A DNA stretch of 64,000 bases from Apodemus sylvaticus. Taxonomy: Eukaryota > Chordata > Mammalia > Rodentia > Muridae. Every line of letters begins with the position of its first letter. The first letter of the stretch is position 1. The DNA is taken from positions 57,477,800 through 57,541,799 of the forward strand of contig NC_067476.1 of assembly GCF_947179515.1 (NCBI RefSeq), in the 5' to 3' direction. This document shows, piece after piece, positions 25,201-37,200 of the stretch. Below the pieces are notes generated by a model. The model worked only from the letters and a program-made list of their open reading frames with translations, did no database searches and was not told the origin of the DNA. The translations under genes were made by a program, and so were the position numbers.

Positions 25201-28200
25201 TGGAGGTGTAGGCTGTCCGTATTACATTTTAACACATCAGCATATCTAGAGTGCTTGGCTAAATCAAAGCATACAACTGCACTGTTGGCCGTCCCTTTTG
25301 CTAACATCAGAGTGAAGCAACGCCCATTCTGTTCAATTGTCAACAAACATCTTTACTGCCCTCCCTCCAGCCTGTAGCTCACATTTTGCAGCTTCCCAAG
25401 GCACGAATGGCCTATGACACTGCATCTTGAGCATCACAGGCTTACATGATAAACATGTGTTCATCGCATTTGGGTTTGCTGACTATTTCTGAGTCCTCTG
25501 TCTGGGTCTCTACCACTGAGTCCTTCCTATTCTAATCCTATAGCCCCATGTTCCCCAAATCAGGCAGTAACTGGGTGTACCCACACCCCCATGAGAGGGA
25601 TTCTAGAAAAGGGAGATTCCCAGGCTCCAGATTTTTGAAGATCACAACTCAGAACCCAGCAGGGTCAACATCTTCATTTGACTCAGACTTATGGCTCTGT
25701 ACTGAAGGCATCATCTGCTTCCTGACTCTTCTGGAGATAGAACATTGGGCTGGATAGGAGGACTAACCTCGAGTGTTCTCAAATGTAGTTGATTAACTTT
25801 GACAATAATGAAACTATCTTATGTCACTAACAGATAAGACATTGAATGAACCCAAGTCAAATAAATGATAGCAGCCTAAATGGCTAAAGCATCAGTCACA
25901 CTGATCTGATTATTGTGCACTACACTGTGGATGCAAGGGCTACCTGTGCCCTGTGAATATGCACAACCACCAGGTGCTAATTAAAAGTACATACTTTAAA
26001 ACTCCCTCATGCAACCTTAGCAACCTGGGCCTAGACTGATAAAGGAGAAGAATTCTGTCTTAAAGATCTTCTTTTCTTTAGTTCTTGACATGACCAGTGG
26101 CACAATGCACAGTGCTATTCCACTGGAAATATAAACACACAAAACAAAACAAAAAATACCCCAATAGTGAAAAGAGAAAGGGAATAGGATGCCAATTCAT
26201 AAGTAAGATATGAGGACATTTAAAAGTCCATGAGTTCTCAGAACTACATCTAGCTACAGACCTCTCAAGGTGCCTGTAAATTTTTATCTTGGTAGGTTTG
26301 TTTGTTTGTTTTTGTTAGTTTATTCTATTTTTAAATTAATTTTTTAAAATTGTATTGTTTTTTTAAATTTACTTACATTTCAAATGTTATCCCCCTTTCC
26401 AATTTCCCTTCTGATAACCCCCTATCCCACTCCTCCCTCCTGCTTCTATGAAGGTGCTCCCCCACCCACCCACAACTCCCGAATCACTGCCCTAGCATTC
26501 CCCTATGCTGGGGCATTGAGCCTCCACAGGACCAAGGGCCTCCCCTCCAATTGATGCCTGACAAGGCCATCCCCTGCTACATAAGCAGCTGGGGCCATGG
26601 GTCCCTCCATGTGTCCTCTTTTCTTTTTCTAACATTCTACATTATGTCATCAGTAAAGTTCTGGTGACAGAAGACAATAAGGCCACTCCCTTCCCTCACA
26701 CAAGTCTGATTCTTCATCTTCTGAGGAGCACCCTTTCCACGACTCACCTAGGCTTCCTGCTCTGCTCACTGCTTCCTTCCTCTTACTGTCTGTCCTCTCT
26801 GACTCAGGGCCCCAGCCGCCCTCTCCATCTTAGGTTTCCTGCAGAGTGCTCAGTGAAAGTGAGGCCTGTCCTGTTCCCCCCCCCCCCCCCCCCCCCCCCC
26901 CGTGTGCCTCATCAGACTGTAGAATCTTTCAACTTCAACAAAAGGCTGCTGGGAATGATAAACAGCCAAACAAAGTAAGTTCAGGGTTTTGAAATTTATA
27001 TTTTGAGAAGCTAGGTCACTTCAATTTCTTACAGTTAATAATTCCTCAAAAGTGAATCTTTAAAATAAAAAAAAAAATGTGGGCTGAAGAGATGGCATAG
27101 AGGGTAAAATACCAAAGCCCTAAGAAGCTTCCTAGACTTGCTTAAGGCTCTCTTCTTCTGCAGTTTGAAGCTTACTTTTAAATGTACATTTCTCTTCTAA
27201 AAACAATACACGCATATATTTTAGAGACATGATAGGGAGGAGTATATGGGGTAATATTATTAACTAGCAAATCTAGACGAAGACTTTCTATAGACTTGAA
27301 GTCACCATTTTGTACTAGTAGTTGCACTAATCCAATCTAACCCCAACCTTCTTGCAGGATTATACTTTCAAACACTAGTGAATCAGCAAGTGACAGAAAT
27401 GACATTTTAATTTCTTGGCATCTTTTGATCACTGGACAAGAATGAACTTACTTCTTACTCCAGTGTTTGTCAATTTTTATTCAGTAGAAACAGATGGAAT
27501 TCTGGCTCAAGTTGGAAGGAAAGGTATAGCCTCATTTTGGAGGGTTAGATGTAGAATAGACATGGCTTCCAAATCTGCTGATACCCCATCTTTCTAAAAT
27601 GTGCAAGGTGCTAGATATAATTTGAGTAACTTCTCCACTCTGGGAAGCATCAGATACATTCATTCCCACAATTCAAGAAACAATTAATTAAGATTTTAAT
27701 GAGGTTTTTATATTCATAAACATGGTTTATTCTTTGGAATTTTATATGCTATACCATATAAATACTTACAAATTATAATTATCAACCATTCTATTTTATC
27801 TAGTTTATTTTTAACTTTTTTTGGTTTTATATTTTTATTATTTATTTTATTTATTTACATTCCAAATGTCCCCTTTCCTGGTCTCCCCTATGAAAGCCCC
27901 CCACCCCATTACCCCTCCCTTTTGCCTCTAAGAGGGCTCTCCCCCAACTCACCCACTCCTACCTCACCCCTCTAGCATCCTCTTCTGTTGGGGCAACAAG
28001 CCTCCACAGGAACAAGCACCTCTCCTCCCACTGATGCCACACAAGGCAATCCTCTGCTACATAGGTAGCAGAAGCTATGGACTGACTCACGTATACTCTT
28101 TGGTTGGTGTTTTAGTCCCTGGGAGCTCTGAGGGGTACAGTTAATTGATACTGTTGTTCTTCCTATGGGATTGCAATCCCCTTCAGCTCTTTCAGTCCTT

Positions 28201-31200
28201 CCCCCAACTTCCATTGGGGTCCCCAGGCTCAGTCCGGTGGTTGGCTGTGAGTATCTGCATCTGTCTTAGTAAGGTGCTGGCACAGTCTGTCAGAGAACAG
28301 TGCTCCTGCCTGTAAGCACTTTTAGGTATCAGCAATACTACTGGGCTTTGGTGTCTACAGATGGGATGTATCACAAGGTGAGGCAGTCTCTGGATGGCCT
28401 TTCCTTCTGTCTCTGCTCCATTTTTTTGTCCCTGAGTTTCCTTTAGACAGGAACAATTCTGGATTAAAGATTTTGAGATGGGTGGATGGATCCATCCCTC
28501 AACTGAAAAGCTCCTGTAAGGCAAAGGTCACTGTCAATAGGACAAAATAGCAACCTACAGATTGGGGAAAAGATCTTTACCAGTCCTACATCCAATAGAA
28601 GGCTAATATCCAAAATATACAAAGAACTCAAGAAGTTAGACTCCAGAAAACCAAATAATCCAATTAAAAAATGGGGGTACAGAGCTAAACAAATAATCTA
28701 GAAGAATATAGAATGGCCGAGAAACACCTAAAGAAATGTCCAACATCCTTAGTCATCAGGGAAATGCAAATCAAAATGACCCTGAGATTCCACCTTATTT
28801 TGAACTTTAAAAATGTATTGCAATCATTTATTTGTTGGGAGTGGACGTATGCGTGCCATGGTGTATTTACAGAGGTCAGAGACCAACTTTTGGGAAAGAG
28901 TTGGTTCTCTTCTATCAAGTGGGTCTCAGGAATTGAACTCAGGTCACTAGTCTGACTTGCAAAAGCCTTTCCCCACTGAGCCATCTCACTTGTCCCAAGC
29001 TTTTAAATAGTTACTTATGACTGAAGTAGGCACCTATCAGTAGCCTGCTAGTGAAATTTCTCCCAGATCTTTCTGGATTTGTATATGAATGGTTGACTCT
29101 CATAAACAAGTAAATAATTTCACTCTAGGCACATCTTTTGGCTGTGATACATACACCTGTGAGAGAGCCAGATCACCCCACTGTAAACTAGAGACATCCA
29201 AGAACTTCTACTTCCTGATCATGGTGTCCCTCAGAAGTGTATCATCTCTGTGTGACCAGCTCTCCCTCTGTCCCTTGGGAGTTATATACTCTGGGTGCCC
29301 CCTCTGGAGTCTCCTCGATGGCCCTCTCAGACGCTCATTCCTTATACCTGCTTTACTAAATAAACCCCTTCTTCATTTTGCTGTCACCTTTAAGTCAACA
29401 AAAGTGGCACTCAGGTTACACAAAATATCATATAGAAAAATTGGACACTGCCTCAGGTGACAACATTAATTCCATTCTGTTTTCCAAAGTCTAAGGAGAA
29501 AATATCAAAATCTGTCCTTACTTTGAAAAGGAAGTCACAGCACATTCTCAGTTATGAAAAATCCATTCTCAGGTTGAAGAAGCCTCAGGGCAGCCACCAA
29601 ATGAAATACTCAGATTAATTGACAGCAGCAGTAATATGTTTTTTTTTAAACTAGTTGTTTCACAAAACAAATGGGGTGTCCGGTTTACAGCATAAGCAGA
29701 CTTTGTGTTGACAATGAGCTATGGTGCTTTTAAGACGAGCAATCCATGAAAAATGAGTTGCCTCAGGACTCGGTCAAGGCCAGCTTAATTTAAGTTTTCC
29801 TTTCCCACTTGGCTGGCCATTAAACTCAGGCAAAGTATCTTGGAATTGGATCAGAGAAAAAGACATTCTGGCCAACATCATAAAGCTTGTTATTTAAAGA
29901 GATGCTAAAAGGAACTGCTTTCCCTTTAGGTTGCAGAAGCATGGAAAACCAAGGCTATTCCGCACTCCTCAAAAACTGTCCTCTGTCTTTTTAAGTGTGT
30001 CTTCGCAATAGTCAGCTTTAAGTAAAGCATATTTTATGGTCATTGTATCACCTGAGCTGCCATACAGAGCACAAAAAAGATTACAGACTTTCTTTTCAGT
30101 GGAGCATTAAATGGTGCCCTGAATAGCAATTTACTAAAAGACCAAATAGATGTGGCACATCCTGCATATGTTAGCCTGACAGGATCATCTACCTGGAACA
30201 GAAACAGGCAGTCCTTTTGTTTATAGAAATCACCTGCGTTTTACCAAGGGAGCAGAAAGTAATTAGTTTAGGACCTTTGGAAGTAAAGAAGAATGAACAT
30301 TTTTGGAACAGTAAGTAGTTAAGTTTAATTATTTTTGCCAATCTCTTGCATGTAGCATTGGGGAGCCACTGGCTGTTCTTTTTTAACTAGAACATTCCTC
30401 GTGTTTATTGTTGCTTATCTAAAAACCTGTTTGCCTCCAGTCTCAACGTCAATCCTCCATGAGGCTCTCTACCCACATCAGCCAAGAGCAATTTCTCTTT
30501 CCTGTGGACACCTGTCTCTTCCCACCCCCCTTTCTATAATCCATCTAAACACTCATGAATGTCCACCTTATGCTTTCTGGAGAGTGCTCAGTGAAAACAA
30601 AGTCTTTCTTGTTCACTTTGTGATCCTCATCTGACAGTGTAATCTTTTTGTTAAATGTGTTCTTTTTTATTTTACTTTATAATTCTTGACACCAAAATTC
30701 CATATGTTCATTTTGCAGTTTATATTTTAAAGTTTTATCATCAGATTCTATTTTCCTATTAATTTTATTGTATTCTTTTTGTTTGTTTGTTTGTTTAATT
30801 TTTACACTCCAGATTTTATTCCCCGCCCCTCCACTCTCCAACTGTTCCACATCCCATACCTCCTCCCCAACCCCTGTCTCCATGATGATGTTCCCTACTC
30901 TCCAACTCCACACCCAGCCAGACCTCTAAACTCCCCAGGGCCTCCAGTTTCTGGAGGGTTAAGTGCATCTTCTCTGACTGAACCCAGACATAGCAGTCCT
31001 CTTCTGTATATGTGTTGGGGACTGTGGGATGGCCACCCCCACCCCTTACTTGATGCCTTGTCTTCCTGATGGAGGTGGGACCTATAAGTTCCCTATTCCA
31101 TAAAAAAGAAACAGATCAGCTGATGTATGCTGCCTGGTTAGTGGTTGTATTATCTGGTTTTGTGTGTCAACTTGACACAAGCTGGAGTTATCACAGAGAA

Positions 31201-34200
31201 AGGAGCTTCAGTCGAGGAAATGCCTCCATGAGATCCAGCTGTGGGGCATTTTCTCAATTAGTGATCAAAGGGGGAGGGCCCCTTGTGGGTGGTGTCACCC
31301 CTGGGCTGGTAGTCTTGGGTTCTATAAGAAAGCAAGCTGAGCAAGTCAGGGGAAGCAAGCCAGTAAATAACATCCTTCCATGGCCTCTGCATCAGCTCCT
31401 GCTTCCTGACTTGCTTGAGTTCCAGTCCTGACTTCCTTTGGTAATGAACAGCAGGGTGGAAGTATAAGCTGAATAAATCATTTCCTTCCCTACTTGCTTC
31501 TTGTTCATGAGGTTTGTGCAGAAATAGAAACCCTGACTAAGGCAGTGGTCCAGTGTTTGAGAGATCTCAGGGGTCTAGGTTAATTGAAATTGCTGGTCCT
31601 CCTACAAGGTTGCCTTCCTCCTCAATTTCTCCCAGCCTTTCCCTAATTCAACCACAGGAGTCAGCTGCTTCTCTCCATTGGTTGGGTGCAAATATTTGCA
31701 TCTGACTCTTTCAGCTGCTTGTTGGGTCTTTCGGAGGGTAGTCATGATCAGACCCTTTGGTGAGAGCTCCTTAGCCTCAATAATAGTGTCACACCTTGGG
31801 ACGTCCCCTTGATTTGGATCCCACTTTGGGCCTGTGGCTGGACCTTCTTGTCCTCAGACTCCTCACCATTTCCATTCCTGCAGTTCTTTTAGACAGGAAA
31901 AATTATGGGTCATCTTTGACTGTGGGATGGCCACCCCAGCCCTTACTTGATGCCTTGTCTTCCAGATGGAGGTGGGACCTATAAGTTCCCTATTCCATAA
32001 AAAACAGAAGGAACACTAGCTAGCTCGTTCTATGAAGCCACAATTACTCTGATACCTAAATCGCACAAGGACCCAATCAAGAAAGAGAACTTCAGACCAA
32101 TCTCACTTATGAATATTGATGCAAAAATATTCAATAAAATTCTTGCAAACCAAATTCAAGAACACATCAAAACTATCATTCACCACAATCAAGTAGGCTT
32201 CATTTCAGAGATGTAAGGTTGGTTCAATATATGAAAATCCATTAACATAATCTACTATATAAACAAACTCAAAGGAAAAAAATCACATGATCATCTCCTT
32301 AGATGCAGAAAAAGAATTTGACAAAATACAACACCCCTTCATGTTAAAAGTATTGGAGAGATCAGGAATTCAAAGCCCATACCTAAACTTAATAAAAGTA
32401 ATAAAAGTAATTTACAGCAAACCAACAGCCAATATCAAATTAAATGGAGACATACTTGAAGCAATCCCACTGAAATCAGGGACAAGGATGCGCACTCTCC
32501 CCATATCTATCCAATATAGTACCTGAAGTTCTAGCTAGAAAAATAAGGCAACAAAAAGAGACTAAGGCGATATAAGTTGGCAAAGAAGAAATCAAGGTAT
32601 CACTATTTATTGATATTATAGTATACTTAAGTGACCCCAAAAATTCTACCAGAGAACCTCTGCAGCTTATAAACAACTTCAGCAAAGTGGCCGGATATAA
32701 AATTAACTCAAATACATCAGTAGCCTTCCTTTAAACAAATGATAAACAGGCTGAGAAAGAAATTAGGGAAACAACTTTCTTCACAGTAGCCACAAATAAT
32801 ATAAAATATCTTGGGGTAACTCTAATCAAACAAGTGAAAGACCCATATGACAGTGTAGTCTTTCAACTTCAAGGAAATAGCAGCTACAAGTGGTAAGCAG
32901 CAGAACAAAGAAAATCTGTTTTGAAATTCCTATTTTGAGAAGACAGGTTATTTCAATCTTTTCATTTAATAATTCCTTAAAAGCGAGTCTTTAAAATAAA
33001 TATGTGGTTGAGGATAGGCCATAGTGGGCAGAAGTATTTGCTCTGCAAGCATGAAGACCCGAGTTCTAATCCAGCTTCTGCTTCATTGAAAGCCCCTGCC
33101 TTGTGGCAATAAGGCAGAGAGCTGGAGAGAACATCCAACATCCTGCTCTGGCCTTTACATGTGCACACTTGTACAAACTCACACGTGTGCATCACACACA
33201 CACACACACACAAGAAGAACGAGAAAACTGTAGGCTTAGCTTCTATTCAATTATAAGTACCCAAAACCCATGCCCCACCCTTTGGCCTGCCATAGCTCCA
33301 GGTTCAGAGCACTGCTTTGCCTATCATCACTACCGTTTAGTGACTTAAAAATAGAATCGTGCCCATCAAACCAATGTGACATTATATAACAAAGGTCTCA
33401 CTTAAGCCAAATGCTTAATATAAACACCAATAAAATACTTAATGGATGTCCCAAATAGTTCTATCTAAATATTCTAAATATTTGATGGATTGCCCAGCAA
33501 CACCAGAAGTCAATAAAATATGCTCGTGGCCTATACTGTCAATAAGCAAAACATCTTTATCTTAACAAAGCAAGGGTTCCAGCAGCCTTTTCTTCATTTA
33601 TGCAGAACACTAGTGAGAGAAAAGCATCTATTCTAAAGGAGGCATCACTGTTACACACGGAGACTGCTGCTCAGCACTGAATATTTCTATTTTTGTGAAA
33701 GTATATTTAGCTATATACTCCACTTCATATAGAAAAGTATTTAGAAGTACATGGGAAAGCAAAGTTGCTGATCAGCTATTATGTAACTTTTTTCCCCATT
33801 CTATCTTTTTTAGACCTTGCCTCATATCAAAAGTGGAATGATCAGGACAGCTCTCAACTGCTTCACAGCAATGGGAGGATGATTTAAATAGGTCTGATAT
33901 GAGAAACGGCTTAGCGACGAAGACCAAGTGGTCATGGACCACTTAGAATCCAGAGTTCCTTGGATCGCAATTCCAAAGTACAAATGCAAGTAGATACTTT
34001 TGTTCTCTTCAACCATCCAAGAAGCTTAAAACCTAAAAGCTTAAAACCTAATACAATATAATGGAGTTGCTGAACTTTGTATCAGCCCTGTGATGGCCTC
34101 ACATGTGCAAACTCAATTATACCCCAGGCCTGCACTCTAGAATATGCCCTGCTAGGCCAGACTTAGGACAGAATTCCATGCTGGAAAACAAGAAGTGCTA

Positions 34201-37200
34201 ATACTTAGTTTGATATGACAGGGCTCTTTCCATAGGATCAAGTGCTCTGTCTTGATAGGATGAGGCCTCTGCCCAACTTGTTCAGGAAGGGGCTGATTGG
34301 GGAACAGGGGGAGGGAAGAGGGCTTATGGGACTTTTGGGGAGGGAGAATCCTGGAAAGGGGAAATCATTTGTAATGTAAATAAAGAATATATCGAATTTA
34401 AAAAAAGACCCCTGTGAATGAAATGTTATGCTCTGGGAAGAAGAACCAAAAGAAGAGATTCCACAGAGTTCAGGAGATAATAGAGGCTCGCTGGCCAGCC
34501 ATATGTCAGTGATAGGCAGGACCAACCTCCCTCCAGGCTGCTGAGCTATGCACACCTCTTACCTTTTGTTCACACCTCCATCTTATGCTAGTGCCCCGAA
34601 GACAGACATGGGGGTCATTCCACCCCTTGAATTGTTTATTTTCCCAGTCTATGGCCATAGTGGCTATACCACCTTTCTCTGGTTTTTGCCATTATGTTTT
34701 TAGTGTGGTTTGTGGCTGAGCGTAGCTTGTTGGGGCTGCCAGTGTGAACAAGCATTTTCCCTAAAATCTCAGGTAACAAGGGAGGTAGAATAAGAGGAGA
34801 GTGGGGCAAAAGGCGACAGGAGTGAGTGTTCCTCTACTCAGAGTCAAAGAGCCCTTTCTTGATAATCTGAAAGAATGACTCTGAGAGCGGACAGTGTGGC
34901 TCAGAATGAGCCTGGACAGAGACACAGGAGGAGGTAAACATGGGGGGGGGCGGGCTTTCACCGTCTCACCCCCAAACCACAATGAGCCTGCTGTTTGCTA
35001 ACTTTACATACTATATAATCACCGAGCCTCGGTTTTCACAGTTGGAAAATATGCATTAAGATGGCTTTTCTCACACTTCTCCATTGTTGCTGGGATTGCA
35101 AGCTGGTAAAACCACTCTGGAAATCAGTTTGGCAATTCATCAGAAAATTAGACATAGTACTACCTGAGTACCCAGCGATACCAGTCCTGGACATATACCC
35201 AGAAGGCATTCCTACATGTAATAAGGACACATGCTCCACTATGTTCATAGCTGCCTTATTTATAATAGCCAGAAGCTGGAAAGAACCCAGATGTCCCTCA
35301 ACAGAGGAACAGATACTGAAACTGTGGCATATATACACAATGGAGTACAATTCAGCTATTAAAAACAATGAATTCATGAAATTCTTAGGCAAATGTATGG
35401 AACTAGAAAGTGCTATCCTGAGCAAGGTAACCCAAACACAAAAGAATGCACATGGTATGCACTCACTAATAAATGGATGCTAGCCCAAAAGCTCAAAATA
35501 AACAGGTTACAATTCACCCAGCACAGGAAGCTCAAGAAGAAGGAGGACTGATGTGGGGGTGCTTTGGTTCCTCTGAGAAAAGGAACACATACAGCAGCAA
35601 TAAGGGAGACAAAGTGTGGAGTAAAGGCCCACCCAGAGACTGCCCTACCTGGGGATTCATCCTATAAACAGTCACCAAACCCCGACACTACTATGAACAA
35701 CAAGAAGTGTATACCAAAAGGGGCATGCCATGGTTGTCTCTGGAGGGGCCCTGCCAGAGCCTTACAAATACAGAGGCAGATGCTAGCAGCCAACCATTGG
35801 TCTGGGAGTGGGGTCCCCAATGGAAGATCTGGAAGGTGGTCCAGAGGAGCTGAAGGGGTTTACAGCCCCATGGGAAGAACAACGATGTCTGCCACCCAGT
35901 CACCCCAAGACTCCCAGGGACTAAACCATCAACCAAGGGGTACACATGGTTCCAGCCAAAAAGGTGGCAGAGGAATGCCTTGTCGTCGGGCATCAATAGG
36001 AGGAGTGGTCCTTGGTCAGGTGCAGCCTCAATAGATGCCCCAACAAAGGGAAATTGAGGGGCTGAGGGGCATATACTTGGAGGCAGGGGGTGGGAGGAAG
36101 GGTTGGGTTTTTTTTTTGGAGAAGGGGAGGAACCAGGAAAGGTTTTCGCATTTGAAATGTAAATGAATATTATATTCAATAAAAATAAAAAAATTGTTTT
36201 CCTCTTAATACTTTTAAAATAAGATGTCACATGGCCAGCTGTATGGCACAGCACCTTGCACAGCGCGGCCATCCATAAGTCAGCGACACAGCATTATCAC
36301 AGTTCTTAGCAGTGATGAAAATATAAGTCTACTGAGAGTAAATGCCATGGAGATCACATGATCCCTCTGACAGCTTCCCTTTGCTCCTTCTATCTACCGG
36401 TTAGACCTCCATTGGTAAGCCGCACTGAATGCGAGTGCGCATGCTATATGCAGACAACTTTCTGACTTCAAAATACTCTCCTGGTGGAAGAAAAATAACA
36501 TGCCGTCTCTTAATTCTGGCTCTAAAAGCCCGTTCTGCATGCCTGGAGGGTGGTGTTCACCCCTCTCCCTATTTGTTAGTCCCTAAACTGGACTGGCACG
36601 GGACACAAACACACAAACGGCTGACTTTGGTTTCTGGCTCATTTCCAGTTTGAAAGGGTTGCTGCTCTGAACAGGCTGCTGAGGGCCCTGAGTGCCAGGC
36701 CCAGGGTGCAAGCTTCCAGTAGCCTCTACCTGGAAGCCAAACCACAGCCCTGGGGTAATTAAGAATGCGTGCCCACTCTTTCATCTGTGAGGCTTCCTGT
36801 GCTAAAGCCAAGGCGTTGGTAAAATATCAAATGGTTCTGTTGTCAGTAGGAAATGCCAGCCACATAGCAATGACAGAGACAAAAACCTGGAAAATTCTAA
36901 CACCATACAATTGCACAGTCCATTTGGATTAAAAAACAAATCAGGACTCTTTTTTTTTTTAAGTCTATTTTTCCAGCCTGTTTAAAGGACCACAAACAAC
37001 CTCATCATAAAGAAATTGCCACAACTTTTATCTTTCAAGACTTAGACTCTGTAAAAATTAAATGTAAATAAAATCAGGTATTTTCCTTTCCATTTACTTA
37101 CTGCATCATAATTGTTATTCAGAAACATTTCTTTTGTGCAGTAAAAGACTGTATTTTAGAAACATTTCAAATGAACCCCGGACCTCTCCACCATTACTTT

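Noticed and set aside
32287..32526. 79-codon open frame resembling reverse transcriptase
   Set aside because: Fragment of a 5'-inverted dead L1; the catalytic aspartates are lost just downstream.
35061..35483. 140-codon open frame as a possible gene
   Set aside because: It is the L1 ORF2 C-terminus inside a 5'-truncated L1 followed by its 3' UTR.
35691..36272. 193-codon open frame on the minus strand
   Set aside because: Antisense of an L1 3' UTR; it shows only L1-derived text.
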